From assembly GCA_002360325.1 (NCBI GenBank), contig DEQG01000042.1, positions 15,671-21,610 on the forward strand: a stretch of DNA of 5,940 nt, given 5' to 3'. Positions 1 to 5,502 of this stretch are shown here, one piece after another (within the stretch, counting starts at the first letter, position 1; the number at the start of each line of letters is the position of its first letter). Made by a program: the position numbers and the translations under genes. The notes beneath the pieces were generated by a model. That model was not told where the DNA came from, made no database searches, and saw only the letters and a list, made by a program, of their open reading frames with translations. Source of the DNA: Salinicoccus sp. UBA3372 (GTDB lineage Bacteria > Bacillota > Bacilli > Staphylococcales > Salinicoccaceae).

Positions 1-189
1 TACTTTTTAGTGAAATTCATATTCGAGGACTGCATGCTGTGCCTCTTTGTACACACCGGCATATTCATGGTCAGTCCAATCATCTTGCTGATTGCCGTCC
101 CCATGCTGAACCGTAAAGGACTCCTTCAGAACATAGAGAAAGACAATGTCACAGAATATGACGACATCAAATACGGTAATCAAATCTAA
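1..189 (+). CDS. C-terminal fragment of a VKOR-like membrane thiol oxidoreductase (partial)
   Basis: Frame 1 is open from the window edge to a TAA at 187-189, giving the last 62 residues of a protein whose start lies outside. Residues 1-35 are hydrophobic and contain CMLC (Cys11 and Cys14) at the start of a membrane helix; a charged tail of about 24 residues follows (NRKGLLQNIEKDN onward). A CxxC at the head of the last membrane helix, then a short cytoplasmic tail, is the arrangement at the C-terminus of vitamin K epoxide reductase homologues. There the pair reduces quinone and helps oxidise protein thiols outside the membrane. The spacing resembles the human VKORC1 stretch around its CIVC. 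The family call rests on this fragment alone; another membrane protein with a chance CxxC is possible. It is the only plus-strand gene left of the insertion sequence. Confidence 0.6.
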   Translation, partial: YFLVKFIFEDCMLCLFVHTGIFMVSPIILLIAVPMLNRKGLLQNIEKDNVTEYDDIKYGNQI

Positions 190-217
190 AACCTTATAGA
201 AAATAAAAACTGCAATC

Positions 218-257
218 TAGGCTGACCTAGCTATATGAGACAAAGATAAAACACCTT
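218..257 (+). repeat. Left terminal inverted repeat of the IS3-type remnant
   Basis: This 40-bp stretch pairs with the reverse complement of 608-646 at roughly 33-34 positions with a one-base gap. The best-conserved blocks are TGAGAC and ATAAAACACCTT. Its tip also forms a small perfect hairpin, CTAGG-CTGA-CCTAG at 217-230. It provides the stop codon of the orfA pseudogene. Confidence 0.75.
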
Positions 258-559
258 TCCTTTTCTATCGCCATATACTTTTTTAAAATATCGTTCTCCA
301 TCTTCAAATGTTCAATCTGACGATCTTTTCGTTCATCAGCTGAGCGCTCTTCAGGACCATGTCCATAGGTATACTGTTTTCCGATGGGTTGATCAAATCG
401 ATAAAGTTCCCCTTGCTTATACCATCTGACCCATGTGGAAATTTGAGATTTATTCTTGATGCCGTATTTCTCCATAATCTCATTTGTGGTCAATTCACCT
501 ACCATTTTCGCTTTGACCACTGCTCACTTGATCTCACTTGAATATACGTTTTTGCCCAT
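227..559 (-). pseudogene. IS3-type transposase OrfA, interrupted by an in-frame stop
   Basis: Reading leftward from an ATG at 559-557, the frame begins MGKNVYSSEIK, meets TGA at 526-524, then continues AVVKAKMVGELTTNEIMEKY and on to TAG at 229-227. A good Shine-Dalgarno (GGAGGTG, reverse of 568-574) sits 8 nt before that ATG, so this is the ancestral start. In related OrfA proteins the stop position is normally a Trp (EIKWAVVK), so a single TGG to TGA change explains it. The rest shows a helix-turn-helix (TTNEIMEKYGIKNKSQISTW), a GKQYTYGHGPE segment and a leucine-zipper-like helix ending LKMENDILKKYMAIEK, the order seen in IS3 OrfA proteins. The last residues (CFIFVSYS) come from the terminal repeat. 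Internal restart at GTG 520-518 could give a 97-residue product, but no ribosome binding site supports it. Confidence 0.8.
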
Positions 560-607
560 GCAAAAAACACCTCCGATTCAGTACTTGATGCTCATTGTAC
601 CATTTCG

Positions 608-646
608 AAGGTGTTTTATATTGTCTCAAATAATTAGGTTAGTCTA
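608..646 (-). repeat. Right terminal inverted repeat of the IS3-type remnant
   Basis: The minus-strand reading (TAGACTAACCTAATTATTTG, then AGACAATATAAAACACCTT) matches the left end with about five substitutions and one gap. It lies upstream of the orfA ribosome binding site, as expected for the promoter-proximal end of an IS3 element. Confidence 0.75.
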
Positions 647-665
647 CGCTATAAATTTTATAGCG
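647..665. repeat. Perfect 19-bp palindrome touching the IS right end
   Basis: CGCTATAAATTTTATAGCG is a perfect inverted repeat of 9-bp arms around one central base. It starts at the base after the inferred end of the insertion sequence and lies 31 nt past the stop of the GlcG-like gene, which is read towards it. It could be the stem of a bidirectional terminator, but neither side carries a T-tract. It could also be a protein-binding site or the original IS target. Confidence 0.5.
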
Positions 666-696
666 ACAGCTGATGTTTGTCTATTTTCATTTTAAA

Positions 697-1110
697 TTAC
701 TTGTTCTCATCAAAAGCTTTCACAGCTGCCTGTGCGACTTGCATATCCTGATCTACTGCACCGCCGCTGACGCCTACTGCTCCGACGACTTTACCGTCCT
801 TTTCAAGTGGGTAACCGCCGCCAAATACGACAATACGTCCGTTATTTGTCGTGTTCAATCCGTAAAGTTCACCATTCGGCACTGTCGCCTCTGCAAGATC
901 CGCCGTCGGCATTTTCAATGCAACAGAAGTCCATGCCTTGTTCTGTGCAACATCAAGGCTTGCGATCCACGCATCATCCATACGGTGTGTCGCAATCAGG
1001 TTTCCCCCTGCATCGACGATTGAAATCACCATTTGTACATCAATATTAGCCGCTTCTTTTTCCGCATTATCAATCAATTTCTTTGCTAATTCCAGGTTCA
1101 TTTCACTCAC
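697..1110 (-). CDS. GlcG/HbpS family protein (DUF336)
   Basis: The product is 137 residues, the usual size for the single-domain GlcG/HbpS family (PF03928). Members are small soluble alpha/beta proteins that form oligomers; some bind haem (Streptomyces HbpS) and others are fused to or found beside cobalamin or glycolate enzymes, so no firm reaction can be given. Visible family motifs are VDAGG (32-36), HRMDDAW (42-48), the KAWTS helix (58-62), GRIVVFGGGYPL (91-102) and GAVGVSGG followed by QD (110-122). I chose the GTG at 1110-1108 because AGGAGG at 1123-1118 lies 7 nt before it; the next ATG (1101-1099) is too far from that site and the longer frame to 1182 has no family similarity. No signal peptide is seen. 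It lies 102 bp downstream of the membrane-protein pair on the same strand, with no obvious terminator between, so it may be their last co-transcribed gene. Confidence 0.88.
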   Translation of the reverse strand: MSEMNLELAKKLIDNAEKEAANIDVQMVISIVDAGGNLIATHRMDDAWIASLDVAQNKAWTSVALKMPTADLAEATVPNGELYGLNTTNNGRIVVFGGGYPLEKDGKVVGAVGVSGGAVDQDMQVAQAAVKAFDENK

Positions 1111-1117
1111 TTTACTA

Positions 1118-1123
1118 CCTCCT
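1118..1123 (-). promoter_or_regulatory. Ribosome binding site that fixes a GTG start
   Basis: AGGAGG on the minus strand, spaced 7 nt from GTG at 1110-1108 and 16 nt from the nearest ATG. This spacing favours the GTG as the start of the GlcG-like gene. Confidence 0.8.
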
Positions 1124-1212
1124 AAATGTATTCGGAAATGCCAGTGTCGTGTAAATACGCCCAGTCGTGATGTTTTATTCATCGTATCATACTCACAGCA
1201 GTGGTCACAGAG

Positions 1213-2304
1213 TTAAGCTTTATCATTATTCCGGTATTGGGAACGGTAATACTGCCTGTAGCCGTATGTGCTCTCTCTTATCAAACTCTTATCCTGTACA
1301 CCTGCACCGATTGCACCGACTACTGTTGACAGCGAAGTCGCAAACCATGCCACTTGGATATAAAAGAGAAAATCGATCCGGTCGGCGTCAATATTGCTGA
1401 GAACATAATCGGGCGGCAGCAGTACCAGCGCACCAGTCAGGAACATCAGAAACAGAACTGCAAAATAAAACATCACGGAGATGAGAAGTGTCAGCAGTGT
1501 GGCACCGTTATAAAACCTCAGAACAGGCTGGTGCTGTCTGCCCTTCACAGGCTCCCATAAATTATGCGAGATAATAATCCAGAGCGTCATCGCAATGACT
1601 GCGAGAAGTGATACGGCGACCAGCCTGAGTGTGGGGAACACGTTGCTCAAGTTCCACATCGTTGAAAATATCATAGTGAAGCTTCCTGTCGCGAAAGCCA
1701 GTGCCACGACACCGCTCAGACTGCGCATCATATTGAACGGATTATTTGCCCATGACATACCGCTGATCAGCCGAAGACGCCCGCGCCAATTATCTTTCAT
1801 ATAATAGACTGCATGATCCGATTCGGTTTCCTCAAAGTAGCTCTCCGTATAATGTACCTTGCTGGTTTTCAGATAACTGTTGAAGTCACCAGTCAGTCCC
1901 TTTTTAGCTTCCTCATTCCTCACATTTTTGATGATGGAGACGATTGTATTGAGCGTATTCTTTTTAATTGGCGGCCATCCGAATGCCGGCAATGAGATCA
2001 GACCTACATCAGTGCCATTGTTTATATCGATTGCAATGATATTGTTATCACGGTAGACAGGCAGGTCCGTAATGAATATCGTATAATTCCAGTGGTATTT
2101 GCCGTAATACTCATCCGTCTTCTCATAAAGATCTTTTATCAATTCTGCATAACCTGTCAGGGGATCAACAAATATACCGACTTCCCACTCAATATTCGGG
2201 TCCACACGTTCGTTGAGTAGCTCAGACAGATTTTTCCTGATCTGTCTGGAAAGGAGATCCGGCGCTCCCGGAGCGGCAACGATACCAACATACTTTTTTA
2301 CCAT
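1213..2304 (-). CDS. Membrane protein of unknown function, paralogue B of a tandem pair
   Basis: I do not recognise a characterised family. The 363-residue product has a soluble N-terminal half of about 190 residues that begins like a beta strand and turn (KKYVGIVAAPGAP) and includes IEWEV (38-42), ITDLP (78-82) and LISLPAFGW (102-110). The C-terminal half is hydrophobic with likely helices near 196-216, 225-247, 266-297 and 312-335. Between and after these come RLISGMSWANNPF, ALAFATG (201-207), SHNLWE (246-251), QPVLRFYN (259-266) and STYGYRQYYR (345-354). All these motifs recur at matching positions in the upstream gene, so the two are paralogues from an old duplication. It ends shortly after the last motif and lacks the acidic tail of its neighbour. 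The ATG at 2304-2302 was chosen for its GAGGAGGG site and the domain start; the frame runs open to 2448, but that extension only overlaps the neighbour's tail and is Lys/Arg-rich. Confidence 0.85.
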   Translation of the reverse strand: MVKKYVGIVAAPGAPDLLSRQIRKNLSELLNERVDPNIEWEVGIFVDPLTGYAELIKDLYEKTDEYYGKYHWNYTIFITDLPVYRDNNIIAIDINNGTDVGLISLPAFGWPPIKKNTLNTIVSIIKNVRNEEAKKGLTGDFNSYLKTSKVHYTESYFEETESDHAVYYMKDNWRGRLRLISGMSWANNPFNMMRSLSGVVALAFATGSFTMIFSTMWNLSNVFPTLRLVAVSLLAVIAMTLWIIISHNLWEPVKGRQHQPVLRFYNGATLLTLLISVMFYFAVLFLMFLTGALVLLPPDYVLSNIDADRIDFLFYIQVAWFATSLSTVVGAIGAGVQDKSLIRESTYGYRQYYRSQYRNNDKA

Positions 2305-2305
2305 A

Positions 2306-3511
2306 TCATTTACCCTCCTCATCTTCATCATGGCTTTGTTTCTCACCTGAGTACTCTTCGTCTTTTTCATCTTTCTCATGACTCTGCTTCTCATCTGAGT
2401 GTTCTTCATCTTCAGGTGTGTCCTGATCATCTTCTTTCTCTTCTTCAAGTTGTCTGTACCTGAACAATTGTCTGTATGAATACGTTATATTGCGGATTTT
2501 ATCTTCTTCTTCGACCGTTGATCCGAAAGCTCCGGCCAGAACACCGAGAGAAGAAGTAAACCATATCAAGGTCAAATAATCCGGCCATGTTACATTCACT
2601 TCGACATCCGTCCAGGTTTCAAACAGTCCCATCGGCACAAAAATCAGAATCGATATCACGAGCAATAGACTGACGACTATATAGTTGATCAGAGTGAGAA
2701 TAAGAAGTGTCAAAATGGTCGTGAAATTATACAGTCGTCTGTATGCCGGCTGGTTTTCAGTCGTACGCTTCTCCCATAAATTATGCGCATAGATCAACCA
2801 GCCCACCATGCCGAAAATAGCGATTATCATCAGTAATATAAAGCGCCACATGGAATAATCAAGACTGAGCTCCCACGGTGTCCGGAATATGGAAATATAA
2901 GTACCGGTTGCAAAGGCTAGGGCAACAATCGTTTTAAAGTTGCTGAATTCCTTCCACGGCTCATTCAAATAAGTCATGCCGGTCACGAGACGGAGCCAGC
3001 CGCCCAAAGTCGATTTGATGACATGACGGTGTTTACTCTGGCCATCTTCCTTTGGCGTCACATCAACAAGTTTGCTTATGAAGTTCGGCTGTATGGCTTC
3101 TGTATCTTCCGATTCACCCTTCCCGTACAGAACTTCCATATGATACAGCAAAAGCATTTCGAGTTTCTTTTTACTTTTGAAGACACCGAGAGCCGGTACC
3201 GATATCAGAGATGTTTTTTCTTCGTGATCAAAGTCGGAAAGCACCGCCTTCCTGTTCGAGATACTGGGCAGGTCACCAATGGCGATTGCCATATCCCAAT
3301 CGTTACCTTTTTTGATGGATTCCAGCTTTTTGAAAATCTCATTGACAAATTCTGCTGAGCTGGTCAATATGTCCGTCTTATGTTCGACCTGCCAATCGAT
3401 TTCCTCATCAATCGAATTGCCCGCCATATCATTTAGCCTGTCCAGAATATCTTCGAGCAGTTTTTTTGGCAGCCCCGGCGTTGTAATGATCCCGACGACA
3501 ACTTCTTTCAT
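2306..3511 (-). CDS. Membrane protein of unknown function with acidic repeat tail, paralogue A
   Basis: The product is 401 residues and I cannot assign a function. Residues 1-185 look soluble and alpha/beta: VVVGIITTPGLP at the N-terminus, IDWQV (38-42), AIAIGDLP (75-82) and LISVPALG (102-109). Membrane helices are likely near 192-210, 221-244, 262-297 (long, possibly two) and 311-331. Shared motifs with the downstream paralogue are WLRLVTGMTYLNEP (172-185), ALAFATG (197-203), AHNLWE (242-247), QPAYRRLYN (254-262) and ITYSYRQLFRYRQ (342-354). From about 355 a highly charged, Glu/Asp/Lys-rich tail follows, containing two 16-residue repeats. The ATG at 3511-3509 follows an AGGGGGTGA site and matches the paralogue's start; the longer frame to 3580 would begin inside the promoter. 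The gene is first in a minus-strand group behind a strong promoter. Confidence 0.87.
   Translation of the reverse strand: MKEVVVGIITTPGLPKKLLEDILDRLNDMAGNSIDEEIDWQVEHKTDILTSSAEFVNEIFKKLESIKKGNDWDMAIAIGDLPSISNRKAVLSDFDHEEKTSLISVPALGVFKSKKKLEMLLLYHMEVLYGKGESEDTEAIQPNFISKLVDVTPKEDGQSKHRHVIKSTLGGWLRLVTGMTYLNEPWKEFSNFKTIVALAFATGTYISIFRTPWELSLDYSMWRFILLMIIAIFGMVGWLIYAHNLWEKRTTENQPAYRRLYNFTTILTLLILTLINYIVVSLLLVISILIFVPMGLFETWTDVEVNVTWPDYLTLIWFTSSLGVLAGAFGSTVEEEDKIRNITYSYRQLFRYRQLEEEKEDDQDTPEDEEHSDEKQSHEKDEKDEEYSGEKQSHDEDEEGK
2313..2320 (-). promoter_or_regulatory. Ribosome binding site inside the upstream gene, likely translational coupling
   Basis: GAGGAGGG on the minus strand encodes the last Glu-Glu-Gly codons of the upstream paralogue and sits 8 nt before the ATG of the downstream one. 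The upstream TGA (2308-2306) and this ATG (2304-2302) are separated by one base, so a ribosome finishing the first gene is well placed to start the second. Confidence 0.75.
2315..2410 (-). repeat. Tandem 48-bp repeat encoding the acidic tail
   Basis: Two adjacent 48-bp units (2315-2362 and 2363-2410) encode residues 368-383 (DEEHSDEKQSHEKDEK) and 384-399 (DEEYSGEKQSHDEDEE). Over the best 34 bp (2329-2362 against 2377-2410) about seven bases differ. The length is a multiple of three, so the reading frame is kept. Confidence 0.8.
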
Positions 3512-3563
3512 AACTTCACCCCCTGCTGTTAAATCAATTTGGAAAATAATTTTATATGTAGTA

Positions 3564-3584
3564 ATATATGCGAAAAACATATAT
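3564..3584. promoter_or_regulatory. Candidate operator: inverted repeat over the -10 box
   Basis: ATATATG-CGAAAAA-CATATAT is a perfect 7-bp inverted repeat with a 7-nt spacer. It overlaps five of the six bases of the minus-strand -10 box and the expected transcription start. That position suits a repressor site, although AT-rich arms can arise by chance. Confidence 0.4.
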
Positions 3585-3608
3585 AAAGGTTTTTTAATGT
3601 GATTTCAA
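3580..3608 (-). promoter_or_regulatory. Sigma-A promoter for the paralogue pair
   Basis: On the minus strand TTGAAA (3608-3603) is followed by exactly 17 nt and TATATA (3585-3580), about 68 nt before the start codon of the 401-residue gene. It is the best promoter match upstream of that gene and probably serves the whole minus-strand group. Confidence 0.7.
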
Positions 3609-3717
3609 GATAAAACACAACTCAACACACTCTTGTATATATTACCCGTATATAGAGACGTATAACCGGAGGTAAGTCATCTGCATCAATCCACTTTTCC
3701 TATGTGTGAAGATCGGT

Positions 3718-3746
3718 TTGAAACATGTATATGTATACTATATAAT
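3718..3746 (+). promoter_or_regulatory. Sigma-A promoter for the symporter operon
   Basis: TTGAAA (3718-3723), a 17-nt spacer and a perfect TATAAT (3741-3746) lie 51 nt before the first gene of the plus-strand operon. The spacer holds a small palindrome, GTATATGTATAC (3727-3738), which could bind a regulator. The opposing promoter's -35 box is about 110 bp away, so both directions could be controlled from this interval. Confidence 0.75.
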
Positions 3747-3797
3747 AAAATCAAAATTGAAAGAATAAACGGAATATTCTAAAGGGAGATGCTTCAG

Positions 3798-4016
3798 ATG
3801 GCTCAAAGATCCAAGTTTAAAGATCCTGGTCTGATCATGACAGTGGTTATCATTATCTACTCTACGTTTGTATGGGCGTGGTGGCCGACAGATATCTATA
3901 TCGCCGGAATCTCATTGGTCGCCTGGCTGATGTTTTTTGGTCTGTTCATCTGGTTTGCTCTCACACTCATATATGTGGTGTGGATTGAGCGAATCGAAAG
4001 AGATCAAAGTCATTGA
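3798..4016 (+). CDS. DUF3311-type small membrane protein, SSS symporter partner
   Basis: The 72-residue product has a short basic N-terminus (MAQRSKFKD), a first hydrophobic helix at about 11-28 ending VWAWWP, a second at about 38-61, and a charged end (IERIERDQSH). Size, the two-helix layout and the Trp-Pro turn fit DUF3311 proteins, which are encoded directly before SSS-family permeases, for example yhjC before yhjB in Bacillus subtilis. E. coli yhdT before panF is an analogous arrangement. Its role is probably as an accessory subunit of the symporter, though this is not proven for the family. Two ATGs are available: the one at 3789 is immediately after the AGGGAG site with no spacing, whereas the one at 3798 is 9 nt away, so I start there. 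The next gene begins 25 nt downstream. Confidence 0.82.
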   Translation: MAQRSKFKDPGLIMTVVIIIYSTFVWAWWPTDIYIAGISLVAWLMFFGLFIWFALTLIYVVWIERIERDQSH

Positions 4017-4041
4017 CTATAAAAGAAAGGGGGATGCAATT

Positions 4042-5481
4042 ATGCAGATAACTGAAGGGATTATTTTATTATTGTATTTGTTATTTATGACAATCATAGG
4101 TATTTATTTTTACCGAAGAGCCAGAACTAGTGAAAGTGATTACTTTACTGCAGGACAGAGCATCAATACATTCGTCGGGGCATTCGCGATTTTTGCTGCG
4201 ATAGCAAGTTCCAGTTCATTGATGGGGGCTGTAGGTTCAGGCGTCACTCTCGGCCTGCCTTATTATTTCACTTATGCATTCGGGGTGCTTGCAGCCTTAC
4301 CGCTAGCAATGTTTTTAATTTCCGGCCAAGTACGTCGTTCCGGTGTAAAAAGTATGCCAGATTTTTTCCATCAGAGATTTGGTACATCAGTGCAAATCTT
4401 ATCAGCAATTTTTGTAGTGATAGCTATGACATTTTATATGGTACCTCAATTAACCGCTGCAGGTCTAATCGGCTCTTATGTGTTAGGTATTGATTACGCG
4501 ACTGCCACAATCATACTTGGACTCGGCTTTACAGTTTATGCTGCTTTGGGGGGTATGTGGGCGATTACATATACTGACCTTTTTCAAGGACTGATCATGT
4601 TAATTGGTACAGTAATTTTAGCAGCTGTCATCTTTACTGATTTTGGAAGTATTGGAAACATGCTTGACAGTGCATTGACGGTCGATCCGGAATTTGGTGA
4701 TGTCACCCAGCCATGGATGTCCTATTTCGGCATATTTATCGCATTCAGCTGGTTCGCTATAATTTCACCGTCAGTGGTGATGCGTAATTTTGCTTCACGT
4801 GACGCGAGAACAGCCCGACGTTCTTCAATGTGGGGGACATTGATATACATCGTTCTATTTTTAGCTGGATTTTTTGTTACCATCGCGGGTGTGACACTTG
4901 GAGTCGTTGATACATTGGATAATACTGATATGATTTTTGTATCCGTAGTGGAACAATATCTGCCTCCGATAATGGCAGGAATCATGTTAGCAGGTCTGCT
5001 CGCTGCAATCATGTCTTCTGCTGATGCGATGTTACTAGCGATTTCAGCAGGTGTTGCACACGACATATATAAACAGCACATCAACAAAAATGCTAGTGAA
5101 CGTCTTGTCACTCTTATCGGATTGATTACGATGTTTGTCGCAGTCATCATCGGAATTGTCATCGCTATCAACCCACCGGGGATTATCGCCGTAATGGTCG
5201 GATGGGTCGGCGGATTTTTATTATCCGCATTCGCATTTCCATTTGTTCTTGGAATTTGGTGGAAACGCGCAAATAAGATTGGAGCATTTACAGGAATGCT
5301 GGGAGGTGCCCTGCTATTTGGCATACTTGCGTACTTGCAAGTTTTACCGACCAATGCAGAACCGATTATTGCAGCACCCGTTTCACTCATTTTAGTTGTT
5401 GCTGTCAGCTTGATGACCGGACCACCGCCTGAAGCGCAGCAGGCCAGAGTGGATATGTATCATTCACATCTGGACAATTAA
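4042..5481 (+). CDS. Sodium:solute symporter (SSS family) permease
   Basis: The 479-residue product has the normal length and about 13 hydrophobic segments expected of SSS transporters (PutP, PanF, ActP and vSGLT relatives), which import a small solute with Na+. Near the N-terminus come SESDYFTAGQSINTFVGAF (30-48) and the ASSSS stretch (55-59) of the broken first core helix. The family signature GGMWAITYTDLFQG lies at 170-183. AGLLAAIMSSADAM at 317-330 carries the Ser pair (325-326) that corresponds to the Na+ site residues Ser364/Ser365 of vSGLT. The substrate is not shown by the sequence; the DUF3311 partner places it near B. subtilis YhjB, also of unknown substrate. The ATG at 4042 follows AAAGGGGG by 8 nt; the open frame upstream to 3937 only overlaps the DUF3311 gene out of frame. 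It shares the operon promoter at 3718-3746. Confidence 0.93.
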   Translation: MQITEGIILLLYLLFMTIIGIYFYRRARTSESDYFTAGQSINTFVGAFAIFAAIASSSSLMGAVGSGVTLGLPYYFTYAFGVLAALPLAMFLISGQVRRSGVKSMPDFFHQRFGTSVQILSAIFVVIAMTFYMVPQLTAAGLIGSYVLGIDYATATIILGLGFTVYAALGGMWAITYTDLFQGLIMLIGTVILAAVIFTDFGSIGNMLDSALTVDPEFGDVTQPWMSYFGIFIAFSWFAIISPSVVMRNFASRDARTARRSSMWGTLIYIVLFLAGFFVTIAGVTLGVVDTLDNTDMIFVSVVEQYLPPIMAGIMLAGLLAAIMSSADAMLLAISAGVAHDIYKQHINKNASERLVTLIGLITMFVAVIIGIVIAINPPGIIAVMVGWVGGFLLSAFAFPFVLGIWWKRANKIGAFTGMLGGALLFGILAYLQVLPTNAEPIIAAPVSLILVVAVSLMTGPPPEAQQARVDMYHSHLDN

Positions 5482-5502
5482 TATAAGAAAAGGGATAAAA
5501 CA

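Larger units (their letters stand above)
218..646 (-). mobile_element. IS3-family (IS150-like) deletion derivative, MITE-like remnant
   Basis: Two imperfect terminal inverted repeats of about 40 bp bound a segment of about 429 bp that holds only an orfA-type transposase reading frame on the minus strand. The outer ends share TAG.CT.ACCTA, comparable to the CTGACC near the tips of IS150-group elements. The orfA frame runs straight into the left repeat at about 257-262. The whole orfB gene, which would carry the DDE catalytic domain and be read by frameshifting, is therefore missing. I see no flanking direct repeat (ATC on the left, CGC on the right), and the tips are not the usual TG...CA, so the insertion is probably old or the exact ends are off by a few bases. 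The element cannot move by itself; a related intact IS could move it in trans. Confidence 0.75.

Noticed and set aside
647..665. Calling the palindrome a rho-independent terminator
   Set aside because: The stem is AT-rich in its inner part, the loop is too small as drawn, and neither strand has a following T-run.
359..1049. Several plus-strand open frames of 60-116 codons
   Set aside because: They are antisense to the orfA remnant or the GlcG-like gene and lack ribosome binding sites and recognisable motifs.
1111..1182. N-terminal extension of the GlcG-like protein by 24 residues
   Set aside because: It would run through the ribosome binding site and has no family similarity or ribosome site of its own.
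1124..1212. A separate promoter for the GlcG-like gene (TATGAT or TACGAT on the minus strand near 1180-1190)
   Set aside because: Only weak -35 matches are found at suitable spacing (for example GTGACC 16 nt before TACGAT), so I could not support it. Two CACGAC words in this gap are also too short to interpret.
2305..2448. N-terminal extension of paralogue B by 48 residues
   Set aside because: The extension is Lys/Met/Arg-rich because it reads the neighbour's acidic repeat in another frame. The paralogue's start and the GAGGAGGG site support the ATG at 2304.
3668..3673. GGAGGT resembling a ribosome binding site on the plus strand
   Set aside because: No ATG, GTG or TTG lies at usable spacing after it, and it is upstream of the mapped promoter boxes.
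4722..5390. A 222-codon open frame on the minus strand
   Set aside because: It lies wholly antisense to the symporter, which has clear family signatures. Its composition is what the complement of a membrane protein gives, and it has no supported start.
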